Assembly: GCF_017599345.1 (NCBI RefSeq)
Contig: NZ_JAGFVL010000019.1
Location: forward strand, 1-62,359
DNA: 62,359 nucleotides
Source of the DNA: Gracilibacillus suaedae
GTDB taxonomy: Bacteria; Bacillota; Bacilli; Bacillales; Amphibacillaceae
Direction: 5' to 3'
This document shows positions 7,984 through 17,708 of the stretch, piece by piece. How positions within the stretch are numbered: position 1 is the stretch's first letter; every line of letters begins with the position of its first letter. Below the pieces are notes generated by a model. The model saw only the letters and a program-made list of their open reading frames with translations, did not search any database and was not told where the DNA came from. The position numbers and the translations under genes were made by a program.

Positions 7984-9393
7984 ATGAAAAAGTTATTACT
8001 ATTGTTTTTTTTAACGTTAAGTTTACTAATATTTATCACTGCATGCTCTAATGATGCAGAAGGAGAAGAACCTGAGGAAGATACTGCCGATGAAGAGCAA
8101 CAAGCTGACGAAAGCACCGAAAATGAAGAGACAAATGAAGAAGAAGCAATGGACGAAAAAGTAGAAGCTGTTTTTTGGCATGCGATGTCTGGTAGCGGAC
8201 AAGAGTCAATTGAAGCAATTGTCGATAATTTCAATCAATCTCAAGACCAATATACGATTATCCCAGAATTTCAAGGCTCTTATGAAGAAGCATTGACCAA
8301 ATTCCGCAGTGTTGGTGGAACAGAAGATGCCCCGGCAATAATCCAGACCTTTGAAGTCGGTACTAAATATATGATTGATAGTGGTTTTATTGAACCAGTG
8401 CAATCTTTTATTGATGAAGAAGGTTATGATATTAATCAGCTAGAAGAAAACATTTTGAATTACTACACCGTCGATGATCAACTATATTCGATGCCTTTTA
8501 ACTCTTCTACTCCAGTCATGTTATATAATAAAGATGCATTTGAAGAAGCTGGTTTAGATCCTGAAGATCCACCGCAAACCTTTGAAGAAATCAAAGAAGC
8601 AGCTGAGCAACTGACAGTTAAAGACGGTGATAACACCGAAAGATATGGTTTCTCCATTTTAAACTATGGCTGGTTTATTGAGGAATTAATCGCTACTCAA
8701 GGCGGATTATTTGTAAACAATGATAATGGTCGTAGTGACGAAGCAACGGAAGCAGTATTCAATGGCGAAGAAGGATTACGTGTATTCCAATTAATCGATG
8801 AAATGAATCAAGCTGGTACATACGGTAACTTTGGATCTAATTGGGATGATATCCGTGCAGCTTTCCAAACTGAAAATACTGCTATGTACTTAGACTCTTC
8901 AGCAGGTGTTGCTGGCACAGTGGAAAATGCACCGTTTGAAGTAGGTGTTGCCTATATTCCATATTCTGAAGAAGCTGAACGTAATGGTGTTATTATCGGT
9001 GGCGCCTCTTTGTGGATGTCAAATGGAATTGATGAAGCAAAACAACAAGCAGCATGGGAGTTTATGAAATACTTACAGTCACCAGAAAGCCAAGCAAAAT
9101 GGCACATTGATACAGGCTACTTTTCTATTAACCCTGCTGCATATGATGAAGAAATGGTACAAGAAAGATGGGAAGAAGTTCCGCAACTGAAAGTTACAGT
9201 TGAGCAATTACAAGAAACAAAACCTTCGTATGCAACACAAGGTGCTTTAATTTCCGTTTTCCCTGAAGCTAGACAACAAGTCGTAACTGCCATGGAAAAT
9301 GTATTACAAGGCACTGATCCACAAGAAGCTTTAGATCAGGCTGTAGAAGAAACGAATCGTGTAATGGAACAAGCGAACCGTGCAAATGAATAA
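7984..9393 (+). CDS. ugpB: Extracellular solute-binding lipoprotein, UgpB-like
   Basis: A 469-aa lipoprotein. The signal peptide ends in the lipobox ITAC (Cys near 21), followed by a strongly acidic linker of about 40 residues rich in Glu/Asp, as often seen in salt-tolerant bacteria. The binding domain matches E. coli UgpB in many places: FWHAMSGSG, YEEAL, EVGT, PFNSSTPV, YNKDAFEEAGLDPEDPP, GGASLW and WHIDTGYFSI. The likely ligand is glycerol 3-phosphate or a glycerophosphodiester (inference). It is the last gene of the operon, 18 bp after ugpE, and ends at a strong terminator. Confidence 0.88.
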   Translation: MKKLLLLFFLTLSLLIFITACSNDAEGEEPEEDTADEEQQADESTENEETNEEEAMDEKVEAVFWHAMSGSGQESIEAIVDNFNQSQDQYTIIPEFQGSYEEALTKFRSVGGTEDAPAIIQTFEVGTKYMIDSGFIEPVQSFIDEEGYDINQLEENILNYYTVDDQLYSMPFNSSTPVMLYNKDAFEEAGLDPEDPPQTFEEIKEAAEQLTVKDGDNTERYGFSILNYGWFIEELIATQGGLFVNNDNGRSDEATEAVFNGEEGLRVFQLIDEMNQAGTYGNFGSNWDDIRAAFQTENTAMYLDSSAGVAGTVENAPFEVGVAYIPYSEEAERNGVIIGGASLWMSNGIDEAKQQAAWEFMKYLQSPESQAKWHIDTGYFSINPAAYDEEMVQERWEEVPQLKVTVEQLQETKPSYATQGALISVFPEARQQVVTAMENVLQGTDPQEALDQAVEETNRVMEQANRANE

Positions 9394-9423
9394 GCTAAAA
9401 ACAAAATACCTCTTAAATAGTTT

Positions 9424-9455
9424 AAAACCCGTTTCACTATAGTGAAACGGGTTTT
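9424..9455. terminator. Terminator of the ugp operon
   Basis: A perfect 32-bp inverted repeat (16-bp arms 9424-9439 and 9440-9455), AAAACCCG...CGGGTTTT, A-rich on one side and T-rich on the other, so it can serve both converging transcripts. Confidence 0.9.
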
Positions 9456-9487
9456 ATTACTTCAATTTCATTTATTTTTCATGCAGC

Positions 9488-10417
9488 TTAACGATAAATT
9501 TGATCTATTTTATTATATTCCTCGTCTGTTAACTGAACATCTAGTGTTTTCAAATTATCGGAAACTTGACTTGGTCGTTTAGCACCTGGAATGATCGCAT
9601 CAATGACTGGATTTTTTAAATACCAAGCTAGCACCACATGAGCAGTATCTTCCCCTTTGGCAGCTGCGATTTGTTTTACTTCTTCCAAACGATCTAGCTC
9701 TCGTTCAAACCGCTCACCTTTAAAATGCTCCATATTTTGACGTAAATCTTGGAACTGATCACCTTTTTTATATTTACCTGCTAATAAACCGGCAGCGAGC
9801 GGAAAATAAGGGACAAATGAAATTCCATGTTCCTTCAAATAAGGGAAAAGTTCTTCTTCTGCCTGACGGTTAATTAGGTTATATTCCCCTTGGAAGACAT
9901 CAACATATCCATCTTTATTAGCTTCTTTTAGCTGTTCTAGTGAAAAATTCGATACACCGATTGATCTTATTTTACCTTGCTCTTTTAAATCAAATAACGC
10001 GCCAATCGATTCATCTTTAGGTGTTTCCTCATCAGGAAAATGAATATAAAACAAATCAATATAATCTGTCTGTAACCGGTTCAGACTCTCTTCTACCGTC
10101 TGCTTTAGAAAAGCTGGTGAATTGTCTATAATCATATCATTATCTTTTGGGCGATGAGCACCTTTTGTCGCAATGATCATTTCCTTTCTTTTCCCGGTTT
10201 CAGTTAACACTTCACCTATCAACTCTTCAGATCTTCCTGGTCCATATATATAGGCAGTATCTAAAAAATTGATCCCTTCATTCATTGCCGTACGTATTAA
10301 GTCTTTTCCCGTCTCTTCATTTAAATTAGGATACAAATTATGTCCACCAACTGCATTTGTTCCTAAACCGATTGGATTAATAGTTAAATCTGTTTTACCC
10401 AACTGCACATTCGCCAT
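9488..10417 (-). CDS. Aldo/keto reductase (IolS/YqkF-like)
   Basis: A 309-aa NADPH-dependent oxidoreductase of the AKR TIM-barrel family. The catalytic tetrad is visible as D53, Y58, K85 and H126 ([18 protein letters not shown]), and the coenzyme site as [14 protein letters not shown] near the C-terminus. Substrate cannot be told from sequence. It is 16 bp downstream of the 2-hydroxyacid dehydrogenase gene on the same strand and has a ribosome site (GGAGGG), so the two are probably co-transcribed for carbonyl or 2-keto acid reduction. Confidence 0.88.
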   Translation of the reverse strand: MANVQLGKTDLTINPIGLGTNAVGGHNLYPNLNEETGKDLIRTAMNEGINFLDTAYIYGPGRSEELIGEVLTETGKRKEMIIATKGAHRPKDNDMIIDNSPAFLKQTVEESLNRLQTDYIDLFYIHFPDEETPKDESIGALFDLKEQGKIRSIGVSNFSLEQLKEANKDGYVDVFQGEYNLINRQAEEELFPYLKEHGISFVPYFPLAAGLLAGKYKKGDQFQDLRQNMEHFKGERFERELDRLEEVKQIAAAKGEDTAHVVLAWYLKNPVIDAIIPGAKRPSQVSDNLKTLDVQLTDEEYNKIDQIYR

Positions 10418-10433
10418 TGTAAACCCTCCATGA

Positions 10434-11402
10434 TTATTGTAATTCTTTAATTACAGCTTCAGGTTGTTCACCATTTAGTCCTTGCAGCATATTTTTGGCT
10501 GCGAAAAATTTCATTTCTTCCCGTGTTTCTGTAGTAGCTGAGCCTATATGTGGCAATGTAACGACATTGTCCATTTTAAGCAATGGATTATTCGGATCTA
10601 CAGGTTCTTGTTCAAACACATCCAGCCCTGCTCCAGCAATTTTCTTTTCTTCTAAAGCTTTAATTAGCGCTGTTTCATCGACTACTTTACCTCTTGATGC
10701 ATTAATAAAGAAGCTAGAGTCTTTCATTTTTTCAAATGCATCTGCATTAATTAAATGCAATGTTTCTTTTGTTAATGGAGTCATCAGTAATATAAAATCA
10801 GACTCTCGCAACAAAAGATCCAGATCTTGATATATTACCTCTAACTCTTTTTCCACTTTATCTTTACGAGATCGGTTATAGTATGTAACCTCCATTTCAA
10901 AGCCTAGTTTTGCTCTTCTAGCTACTTTCTCTCCAATTCTGCCCATTCCTATAATACCTAGTTTCTTATGATGGACATTGTGACCAAATAATGGGTCATC
11001 GACTGCTTTGTCCCATTTACCTTGCTTGACATATTGATCTAATTCGGTAATTCTTCTTGCACTGCTAAGAATTAAACCAAAAATAAGGTCTGCCACTGTT
11101 TCATCTAATACATATGGTGTGTGTGTCGCTATGATTTCTGAACGCTTTAACGCATCCACATCAAAATTGTCATAACCAACAGAAATATTACTCACAACTT
11201 CCAGTTGACCTGCTTGTACTAGTAACTCATCATCAATGCGGTCTTTCGCTGTGATCAATCCATGAAAACTGCCAATCGTATTTAATAGTTCTTCTCTGGG
11301 CATTTGTTCTATACTATCCCATGTTGTTAATTCTACATGTTCTTGTAGATAATTCTTTACTGTATTGGGAATTGGTTCGGTAACTAATACTCTTTTTCGC
11401 AT
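10434..11402 (-). CDS. gyaR: D-2-hydroxyacid dehydrogenase (glyoxylate/hydroxypyruvate reductase type)
   Basis: A 322-aa NAD(P)-dependent enzyme of the D-isomer 2-hydroxyacid dehydrogenase family. It has the nucleotide motif GMGRIG (152-157) and catalytic R237 (NASRGK), E266 (EQEP) and H285 (LPHIGS). It most resembles D-glycerate dehydrogenases that reduce glyoxylate or hydroxypyruvate. The start is preceded by AAGGAGG. The gene symbol reflects family similarity, not proven substrate. It heads a probable two-gene operon with the aldo/keto reductase. Confidence 0.85.
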   Translation of the reverse strand: MRKRVLVTEPIPNTVKNYLQEHVELTTWDSIEQMPREELLNTIGSFHGLITAKDRIDDELLVQAGQLEVVSNISVGYDNFDVDALKRSEIIATHTPYVLDETVADLIFGLILSSARRITELDQYVKQGKWDKAVDDPLFGHNVHHKKLGIIGMGRIGEKVARRAKLGFEMEVTYYNRSRKDKVEKELEVIYQDLDLLLRESDFILLMTPLTKETLHLINADAFEKMKDSSFFINASRGKVVDETALIKALEEKKIAGAGLDVFEQEPVDPNNPLLKMDNVVTLPHIGSATTETREEMKFFAAKNMLQGLNGEQPEAVIKELQ

Positions 11403-11583
11403 ATGTACCTCCTTAATTTACCAGGTTAATCTTATAATATCACGAACTGTTTGAATAATCGAAAAATGCGCATATAAACAAAACCAGGCAAACTTCTCGC
11501 CCGGTCCTACCTGTCGCATATTCAAAATAGATATATACTACTACGAACTCGTGAAAATTTGTTTTGGTGCAAACATTTATTGA

Positions 11584-11764
11584 GCGGACATTGTGTACGT
11601 TATTTGACTAAAAATCACCCGTTTTTCGATGTTAGCGGACATTGAATCCCTTATTTGGTTTATTTTGGCTTAAATGAGCTCTATTTTCGATGAATAGCGG
11701 AATAGATGTCCGCGACCACTCTAAAAACAGCACTTTTGTTACATATAACGGAACAAATGTCCGC
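11584..11764 (+). repeat. 181-bp four-box intergenic repeat, copy A
   Basis: Boxes GCGGACAT at 11584 and 11635 and ATGTCCGC at 11706 and 11757; both pairs are offset by 51 bp. The whole is roughly palindromic and would fold as nested hairpins. It fills most of the 460-bp gap between ppsR and the dehydrogenase; I see no gene in the gap. Confidence 0.85.
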
Positions 11765-11862
11765 ATCTCATATTCACCCGGGGATCACTTTACTTAACAG
11801 GTGATGTATTTTGCATAAACTATTCTTCCAAGTATGCATGGTGCTTATCTATATATACCTCT

Positions 11863-12672
11863 TTAGCCTTCCGCACGCATTTTCATGATGACACCTGCTG
11901 TTTCTTCAATTGATTTATCAGAAACGTTAATGACAGGACAATCTAGTTTTTTCATCAACTCATTAGCAGTTTTTAATTCTCGCTTAATTTGATCCATGGA
12001 AGCATACTTGGACTGTGCAGGTAATCCTAACGTTTTTAGTCTTTCAGATCTGATTTTTAATAAGTGATCTGGATCAATGGTCAACCCGACAATCATGCGA
12101 TCTGCTGGTTGAAATAACTCTTCTGGTGCTTCCATATCTGGTAAAATAGGAAGGTTGGCTGTTTTAATTCCTTTATGTGCTAGAAATATGCTTAATGGTG
12201 TTTTAGAAGTTCTTGAAACTCCAATTAATACTACATCAGCTAGTAATAAACCCTTTACATCTTTTCCATCATCATATTTGACCGCGAATTCTACTGCTTC
12301 TATTCTTTTAAAATACTCTTCATCTAACACTTGACGCTGGCCGGGTTCTGGTTTCGGATTACCATTGAAGGTGTCAATGTACGCTTGCATCATGGGACCC
12401 ATTACATCAACTGCTCGTATATCATAACGAATGGCATCTTGTTGCATTTTAGCTCTCAACTCAGGTTGAACGAGTGTATATGCAATAAAACTATCGTTTG
12501 ACCTTACTTCTTGAACAATTGCTTCAATTTCTTCTTCTGTTTGGATATGACTGTATCTTTTTAATTGCACATCTCTACTAGTAAATTGTCTAACTGTTGC
12601 TCTTACCACCGCTTCTGCAGTTTCCCCAACTGCATCAGAACACACAAAAATAAACGACTGATTATCTCGCAT
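11863..12672 (-). CDS. ppsR: Pyruvate,phosphate dikinase regulatory protein (YqfL/PpsR family)
   Basis: A 269-aa bifunctional kinase/phosphorylase of the PDRP family (DUF299), which controls PPDK or PEP synthase by reversible threonine phosphorylation. The signatures are FVCSDAVGETAEAV at the N-terminus and the P-loop GVSRTSKTP (151-159). The start follows GGGGAG. It begins 1 bp after the ccpN stop, the same pairing as yqzB(ccpN)-yqfL in B. subtilis, linking gluconeogenesis repression with PEP synthesis control. Confidence 0.93.
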   Translation of the reverse strand: MRDNQSFIFVCSDAVGETAEAVVRATVRQFTSRDVQLKRYSHIQTEEEIEAIVQEVRSNDSFIAYTLVQPELRAKMQQDAIRYDIRAVDVMGPMMQAYIDTFNGNPKPEPGQRQVLDEEYFKRIEAVEFAVKYDDGKDVKGLLLADVVLIGVSRTSKTPLSIFLAHKGIKTANLPILPDMEAPEELFQPADRMIVGLTIDPDHLLKIRSERLKTLGLPAQSKYASMDQIKRELKTANELMKKLDCPVINVSDKSIEETAGVIMKMRAEG

Positions 12673-12673
12673 T

Positions 12674-13324
12674 TTAAGACTCCCCTTTATGCTGTGCTTC
12701 AGATCCCATATCAGTTAATGCTTTTACAATATTCGTTTTAGTAATCCTACCAATTACCTTTCTAACTTGGCTATTATCTGTTATTTTCACCACTGGTAAA
12801 CTATCTACTTCATAATACACCATCATTTTTGCTGCATCATAAACACTTTCATCTGGTTCAATCGAATAGACTTTCGGCTGCCTAGTCATTACAAGTTGTA
12901 CAGGCATCGATGCAGCTTGAGGGTTACCTAAGGTTACTTTTAATAGGTCCTTCCGAGATACGATTCCTTCCAAGTTGTTATTTTCATCGACAACAATTAA
13001 TGAACCAACATCCTCTAAAAACAGGGATATCACTGCATCATTTACCGTGGTAGTCCCTTGTACTGTAACGGCAACACCTTGAATATCTTTTACAAGCGTC
13101 TGTTTCCAAACATCTTGCTGATTCGACTGATTGAAATTATTGGATAGAAAATAGCCTACTTTCGGTTTTGCTTCAATATGACCTGTCATCACTAGCACAG
13201 CTAAATCAGAACGAAGTGTGCCTTTACTTACACCAAGCATTTCAGCAATTTGTTCTGCAGTTATAGGCTCATGTTTTGCAAGAATATTCATTATTTCTTT
13301 TTGTCTCATAGTAAAGTCGATCAT
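12674..13324 (-). CDS. ccpN: CcpN-type transcriptional repressor (HTH + two CBS domains)
   Basis: 216 aa from ATG 13324, preceded by GGAGGAAG; a longer reading from 13393 has no ribosome site and adds an unrelated leader. The N-terminal winged HTH (ITAEQIAEMLGVSKGTLRSDLAVL, about 17-45) is followed by KVGYFLS, then two CBS domains (about 75-205) that sense adenine nucleotides in this family. CcpN represses gluconeogenic genes during growth on glucose. It forms an operon with ppsR. Confidence 0.92.
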   Translation of the reverse strand: MIDFTMRQKEIMNILAKHEPITAEQIAEMLGVSKGTLRSDLAVLVMTGHIEAKPKVGYFLSNNFNQSNQQDVWKQTLVKDIQGVAVTVQGTTTVNDAVISLFLEDVGSLIVVDENNNLEGIVSRKDLLKVTLGNPQAASMPVQLVMTRQPKVYSIEPDESVYDAAKMMVYYEVDSLPVVKITDNSQVRKVIGRITKTNIVKALTDMGSEAQHKGES

Positions 13325-13512
13325 AATCTTCCTCCTGATTCTTAAAACCATAACTAACGCAATGATTATATGGTCATCATAACATATTTTCACTTGATAG
13401 ATGGAAAATGTTATATTAATAAATCATTAATTATCTGTAAACCTATTCTATCAGGAAACCAATCACACAATTCATAATAGATTACAAATCACATTTTTTA
13501 TTGTAAGATTTA

Positions 13513-13526
13513 TTTTAACGCTTACA
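13513..13526. promoter_or_regulatory. cre-like site (CcpA operator)
   Basis: Read on the minus strand this is TGTAAGCGTTAAAA, matching the cre consensus TGWAARCGYTWNCW at 13 of 14 positions. It lies just upstream of the ribosome site of the following transporter, where CcpA would block elongation or initiation. Binding is inferred. Confidence 0.6.
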
Positions 13527-13543
13527 TAAGGGGATATATCTAA

Positions 13544-14779
13544 ATGCAGTTAAATAAAAAAACTAATTTTCACCTATTACTTTTTGTTATTTTCGGAGGT
13601 TTTTTAATTTTTGGTGTGTCGGAAAACATAAAAGGACCGGCAATTCCTGAAATGCAACAGGAATTATCATTATCTGATGGAACATTGGGTGCTTTATTAG
13701 CAATCAACGCTTTTGGTTTTTTACTTGCCTGTACATATACTTCTTGGCTGATTTCAAAAATCGGAGCGAAAACTACAAGTATATTAACCTTTGCATTAAT
13801 GGCGATTTCTGGACTGTTTATCTATTTTTCTACTAATTTCGCTTCTTTAGTAGGTGCTTATTTCTTACTATATATCGGAAATGGTATGCTTGAAATTAGT
13901 CTTGCGATCATTGCTGCTCGATTATTTACCAAACATACTGGAACAATGCTGAATTTATCGCATTTCTTTTACGGACTTGGATCAACAGTTGCACCAATTG
14001 TTGCTGCACAAATGATGGGGTGGGAAATCAATGCCACTGTTATCGGATGGCGAGGTATGTATTTAATCATGCTTTCCTTATCAGTTTTACCCATTATTCC
14101 AGTTGTGTTAAGTCGTTTTCCCAAAGAGGAAGGTGATGATGAAGAAGACCGAACATCTATCAAAAAATTAACGAAAGATCCTATCGCTTGGTTGATTGTA
14201 TTTGCATTAACAATGGGAGTTACAGCTGAATTAGGGATCGCAGCATGGCTTGTCAACTATTTAGTCAAAGTTAGTGAATGGACAATTGCAGATGCTTCAG
14301 GCATGTTATCCGTTTTCTTCTTTTCCTTTATGTTAGCAAGACTTTTACTCGGCCCTGTAACCGATAAATTTGGTTATGCGATATCGATTATTGTTTTTTC
14401 ATTTTTGGCAGGTGTGCTAAGTTTAATCCCTATTTTTACTGGAGATAGTCTTGCTATTCTCTTTGCAATTGCTGGCTTTGGAATTGGTCCTATTTATCCA
14501 ACAATGATGGCACTCTTAGCAAGAAAATATACAAAAGGAACTGATACAGCTATTACGTTTACAGTTGTTCTTATTGGAATCGGTGGTGTTATAACCAATT
14601 TAATCATTGGATATATTATCGAATGGGTAACAATTCTCTCTTTCGGTACTACATTTGCAGAGAGTAACAAAATTGGAATGCAAGCAGGCTATATCTTTAT
14701 CGCTATGACTGCGATACTATGTGGACTTGCAACGATAGAGATATATAGAAGATTGAAAAAAGAAGGAAATGTCTTATAA
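13544..14779 (+). CDS. MFS transporter, probable sugar permease (FucP/FHS-like)
   Basis: A 411-aa major facilitator with 12 hydrophobic segments. It has ENIKGPAIPEMQQEL after helix 1, GNGMLEISL in helix 4 and SHFFYGLGSTVAP in helix 5, a pattern seen in sugar:proton symporters of the FHS group and relatives. The central acidic loop is EEGDDEEDRTS. The ribosome site is AAGGGGAT. A cre-like site just upstream suggests glucose repression, which fits a sugar transporter. Exact substrate unknown. Confidence 0.8.
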   Translation: MQLNKKTNFHLLLFVIFGGFLIFGVSENIKGPAIPEMQQELSLSDGTLGALLAINAFGFLLACTYTSWLISKIGAKTTSILTFALMAISGLFIYFSTNFASLVGAYFLLYIGNGMLEISLAIIAARLFTKHTGTMLNLSHFFYGLGSTVAPIVAAQMMGWEINATVIGWRGMYLIMLSLSVLPIIPVVLSRFPKEEGDDEEDRTSIKKLTKDPIAWLIVFALTMGVTAELGIAAWLVNYLVKVSEWTIADASGMLSVFFFSFMLARLLLGPVTDKFGYAISIIVFSFLAGVLSLIPIFTGDSLAILFAIAGFGIGPIYPTMMALLARKYTKGTDTAITFTVVLIGIGGVITNLIIGYIIEWVTILSFGTTFAESNKIGMQAGYIFIAMTAILCGLATIEIYRRLKKEGNVL

Positions 14780-15004
14780 AGTGGTTTTTTCATGAGATCT
14801 GTTTCTTTAAGGATTCAGACTACTTGTTGAGAGCTTGTTTACTGCAGGTGAGATAGACGGTGTTGTTTCCCGGAATATCTTCTAATCTTACCAACAGTAT
14901 TAGCTCATAAAGGTAGAAAAAGTACTGTTGCGCCCATATAAATATTGCAAAATAGCACTCCTTTGCAACCAGTTGAATTCAAAGGTAAAGAGTTTTGATG
15001 ACAT

Positions 15005-15042
15005 AAAAAAGGTGACCCCTGTATAGCACAGGAGTCACCTTT
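15005..15042 (-). terminator. Terminator after the 570-aa membrane protein gene
   Basis: AAAGGTGAC(C)CCTGT pairs with ACAGG(A)GTCACCTTT (15008-15022 with 15028-15042, one mismatch), with a T-run on the minus strand. The remaining 14780-15004 contains no gene I can support. Confidence 0.75.
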
Positions 15043-15104
15043 CTTGCATAGTCTTTTTTAAAGAATTCTTTACATTGCTATTGCTTGATAGCAATTGTTT
15101 TTTA

Positions 15105-16817
15105 TTATTGAGTTAACTCATTAATTACTAATTCTTCGACTGTTGCTGTTCCATTGTCTAGTATTTGAACTTCAGCTTCAATGTTGTCGCCTTTTTCCAA
15201 GAAAATGGCTAGTGGTGCTTTACTCGCATTTACTGTATAAATGGTCGTATCGTCTGTTAATAAAAATTGTACGATTTGTCCTTGTTCAGATGATGTAACT
15301 AATACGCGATCCACTTCACCTGTTACTCGCTCTGTGGCAGTTTCATCTGTTGCGCCAACATTGCCAGGAGCTTGTAACAAGGCCATTCGATAGGCATCTA
15401 GTGTTTCATTGGCAGTATCACCAAAGACAACAAAATCAGAATCATTCGCCTTAATATAAGCGTATTGCTTATGCAATCCATTTGGATCTAAGACGTTGAC
15501 CACCCATGTCGGGTTACCATCAACATTATAAAGAACTGGCATATAGCCTTCCCATTTTTTCTCAGGAAATTCTTTATTCACTATTTGTTTCGCACCTTCG
15601 CTGTCCATAATTCCATTGTTCTTTTCCCCACCATAATAGATGAGCTCTCCCGTTCTGGCATCTACTAACGTATAGCCTAAAGCTGAATCGATATTTTCCT
15701 TCGGTGATGTCATATCAGTAAAGTAGAACATGTCACCATTCTCATCAAATATAGGTGTTACTCCAGATTCTGAACCAGATTCATTCGGAATCTTAACATC
15801 TCTTTTACCAAATACACTATTTAACCAGCCATGAATATATTTACCAAAGTAATTATTCTCTAAAGTAGCGATTTCCGAGCTAACAGAGCCTTCTATAAAG
15901 TCTGGTGCTTCATTTGTATCAAACATCTGCATATCCCCAGAAGTAGGATCGATCACCACTACTTTCAATTCTTCCAAATTCGGTTTGTTCGTTACATGCA
16001 TCGGGCGATATACGGTTTGCACATACCAAGGTTTTCCATCATCATCTACCTCAATCTGTGCTTCACCACTCTGAATATAATGTGGATACTTATTATATAT
16101 GACCCGTTGGACATATTTATTGAAGTAACTTGAGTTTGTATATTGCATGGAACTATCTTGAAACGCTGGTTGGGCATTTACATTCGTTGCTGAAATTGTA
16201 AAATAACCTGCTGTTTCTTTTCCTCTAAGATACTTCCAAAAGCCTGCAAATTCCACAGGTGCCACATAAACAATCTCTTCATTAACTTTTTGAACTTGAA
16301 GCTTTCCTAGATCATAAAATTGCGGATTCGGTACAACACTCATTGCTTTCTGGATTTTATTTCGCGCAAATTCTGGTGCTACTGTGATTGGTGTTTCATC
16401 TTTAGTTAACGGTTTTGCCTCTTCTTCTTCTTGAACGGTAATACTTTGATGTGCTTCATCTAGTGTCGTAAATCCTAAGATAATTACAACAATTACCCCT
16501 ATTAACCCAACTCCAAAAAAGATAATAAGAGGACTTAATACCTTTGTTTCTATTTTTTCTCCTGATTGAATCACATATAATAATAATGGCAATAACACTA
16601 CTGCTACGATTAAATTAGCGATCAACATGTTTGGTACAGTAATCGCCGGCATCATAAAATAGAAAATGGCACCTGTAATCACATAACCAATTACGAAAAT
16701 AATCAGACCATGTTTCATAATCCGTGAAGCATTTATAGAAGAAATACTTACGGTAATGATCAAGCCTACTACATATAAAAGCATTGCAATAACAGTTGCA
16801 ATTAACACACCTATCAT
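15105..16817 (-). CDS. Large membrane-anchored protein of unknown function
   Basis: A 570-aa protein with four hydrophobic segments in the first 125 residues, then an extracytoplasmic domain of about 440 residues. The soluble part repeats a pattern like VVVIDPTSGDMQMF and YTLVDARTGELIYYGG, which resembles PepSY-type segments, and ends in a small beta-rich OB-like domain (about 495-570). The start is preceded by GAGGAGG. It lies downstream of a PstS-like gene and a membrane protein gene on the same strand. I do not recognise a named family with confidence. Confidence 0.75.
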   Translation of the reverse strand: MIGVLIATVIAMLLYVVGLIITVSISSINASRIMKHGLIIFVIGYVITGAIFYFMMPAITVPNMLIANLIVAVVLLPLLLYVIQSGEKIETKVLSPLIIFFGVGLIGVIVVIILGFTTLDEAHQSITVQEEEEAKPLTKDETPITVAPEFARNKIQKAMSVVPNPQFYDLGKLQVQKVNEEIVYVAPVEFAGFWKYLRGKETAGYFTISATNVNAQPAFQDSSMQYTNSSYFNKYVQRVIYNKYPHYIQSGEAQIEVDDDGKPWYVQTVYRPMHVTNKPNLEELKVVVIDPTSGDMQMFDTNEAPDFIEGSVSSEIATLENNYFGKYIHGWLNSVFGKRDVKIPNESGSESGVTPIFDENGDMFYFTDMTSPKENIDSALGYTLVDARTGELIYYGGEKNNGIMDSEGAKQIVNKEFPEKKWEGYMPVLYNVDGNPTWVVNVLDPNGLHKQYAYIKANDSDFVVFGDTANETLDAYRMALLQAPGNVGATDETATERVTGEVDRVLVTSSEQGQIVQFLLTDDTTIYTVNASKAPLAIFLEKGDNIEAEVQILDNGTATVEELVINELTQ

Positions 16818-17008
16818 TCTAAATTCCTCCTCTTGTTACTATTAATTAATACGAACGAAAGAAGGGAAAGTTTCAAATTTTTTATTATAACTCATTTGCT
16901 GTTGGACGAAAAACAATGATTTTACTTCCTGAAGCCAATGTCACATGCTGCCACAAGAAAAATAAACTACTAAGAATGAGGACGAGTTTTTTATGGTTAA
17001 TCCGTTAG

Positions 17009-17697
17009 TCACTCCCACAGCCTTTCTTCTGTCTCAAAATAATATTGATTTTCTGTAGTAGAAATAAGCAGATGATAACCATCTTTACTTACATATACAA
17101 CAGGAATATAACCGCTCCCCACTTAGATTTGACACCTTCTACCAAATAAGGGAATTCTTCAGCATGCTCTTGCTCCACATTCATTTCTTCATCACGCCAT
17201 TGGTTAAAGTCTAATTCTTTTCTTGTAGCTGTATCCAATGCTTCAGAAAATGTATCTGGGTCCAATGAGATATTATATTCGCCTGAAGAATGAATTGTCT
17301 TTACCTCTGCATTTTCAACATTGGCCAAAAAGGTTTGCACTTCATCATCTGGATAGAGCACGGATTGTAATAATAACGCTACTAGTCCTGACAAGAGAAA
17401 TAAATAACTAGTCCAAAAACCCCACCAGACAAATGTACGTGCACGCTGCCAACGCGCTGAATCTTTACGCATAAAAAAGTAGACAATCCAAACACCTAAA
17501 GGTAAAACAGGAATTCTCCATTCATTTTCTATATTCCAATGAAAATCAAACGTAAACATTCCAACAAAAATAAGGAAGGCAACTTTCCAAATCGCCATCA
17601 CTTCCTCATTCTTGCGATAAAAATAAATAGCCCCTAATACAATCACTAGCCATACGGGAATAAAGGATAGAAACTCGACTATGTGTACAGTAATCAT
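17009..17697 (-). pseudogene. Membrane protein gene with a frameshift near its 3' end
   Basis: From ATG 17697 (ribosome site TAGGAGG overlapping the upstream stop) the frame encodes about four membrane helices and a soluble tail, then stops at 17089 after KSKWGAVIFLLYM. Shifting one base at the G4 run (C4 on the plus strand, 17117-17120) restores a natural-looking C-terminus, GYIPVVYVSKDGYHLLISTT..., ending at 17009-17011. One lost G would explain this, either a true mutation or a sequencing error. The gene is 11 bp from the PstS-like gene and clearly co-transcribed with it. Confidence 0.7.
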
Positions 17698-17708
17698 CGA
17701 CACACCTC

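Noticed and set aside
13325-13393. N-terminal extension of CcpN from 13393
   Set aside because: A strong ribosome site precedes the ATG at 13324, and the extension resembles no CcpN sequence.
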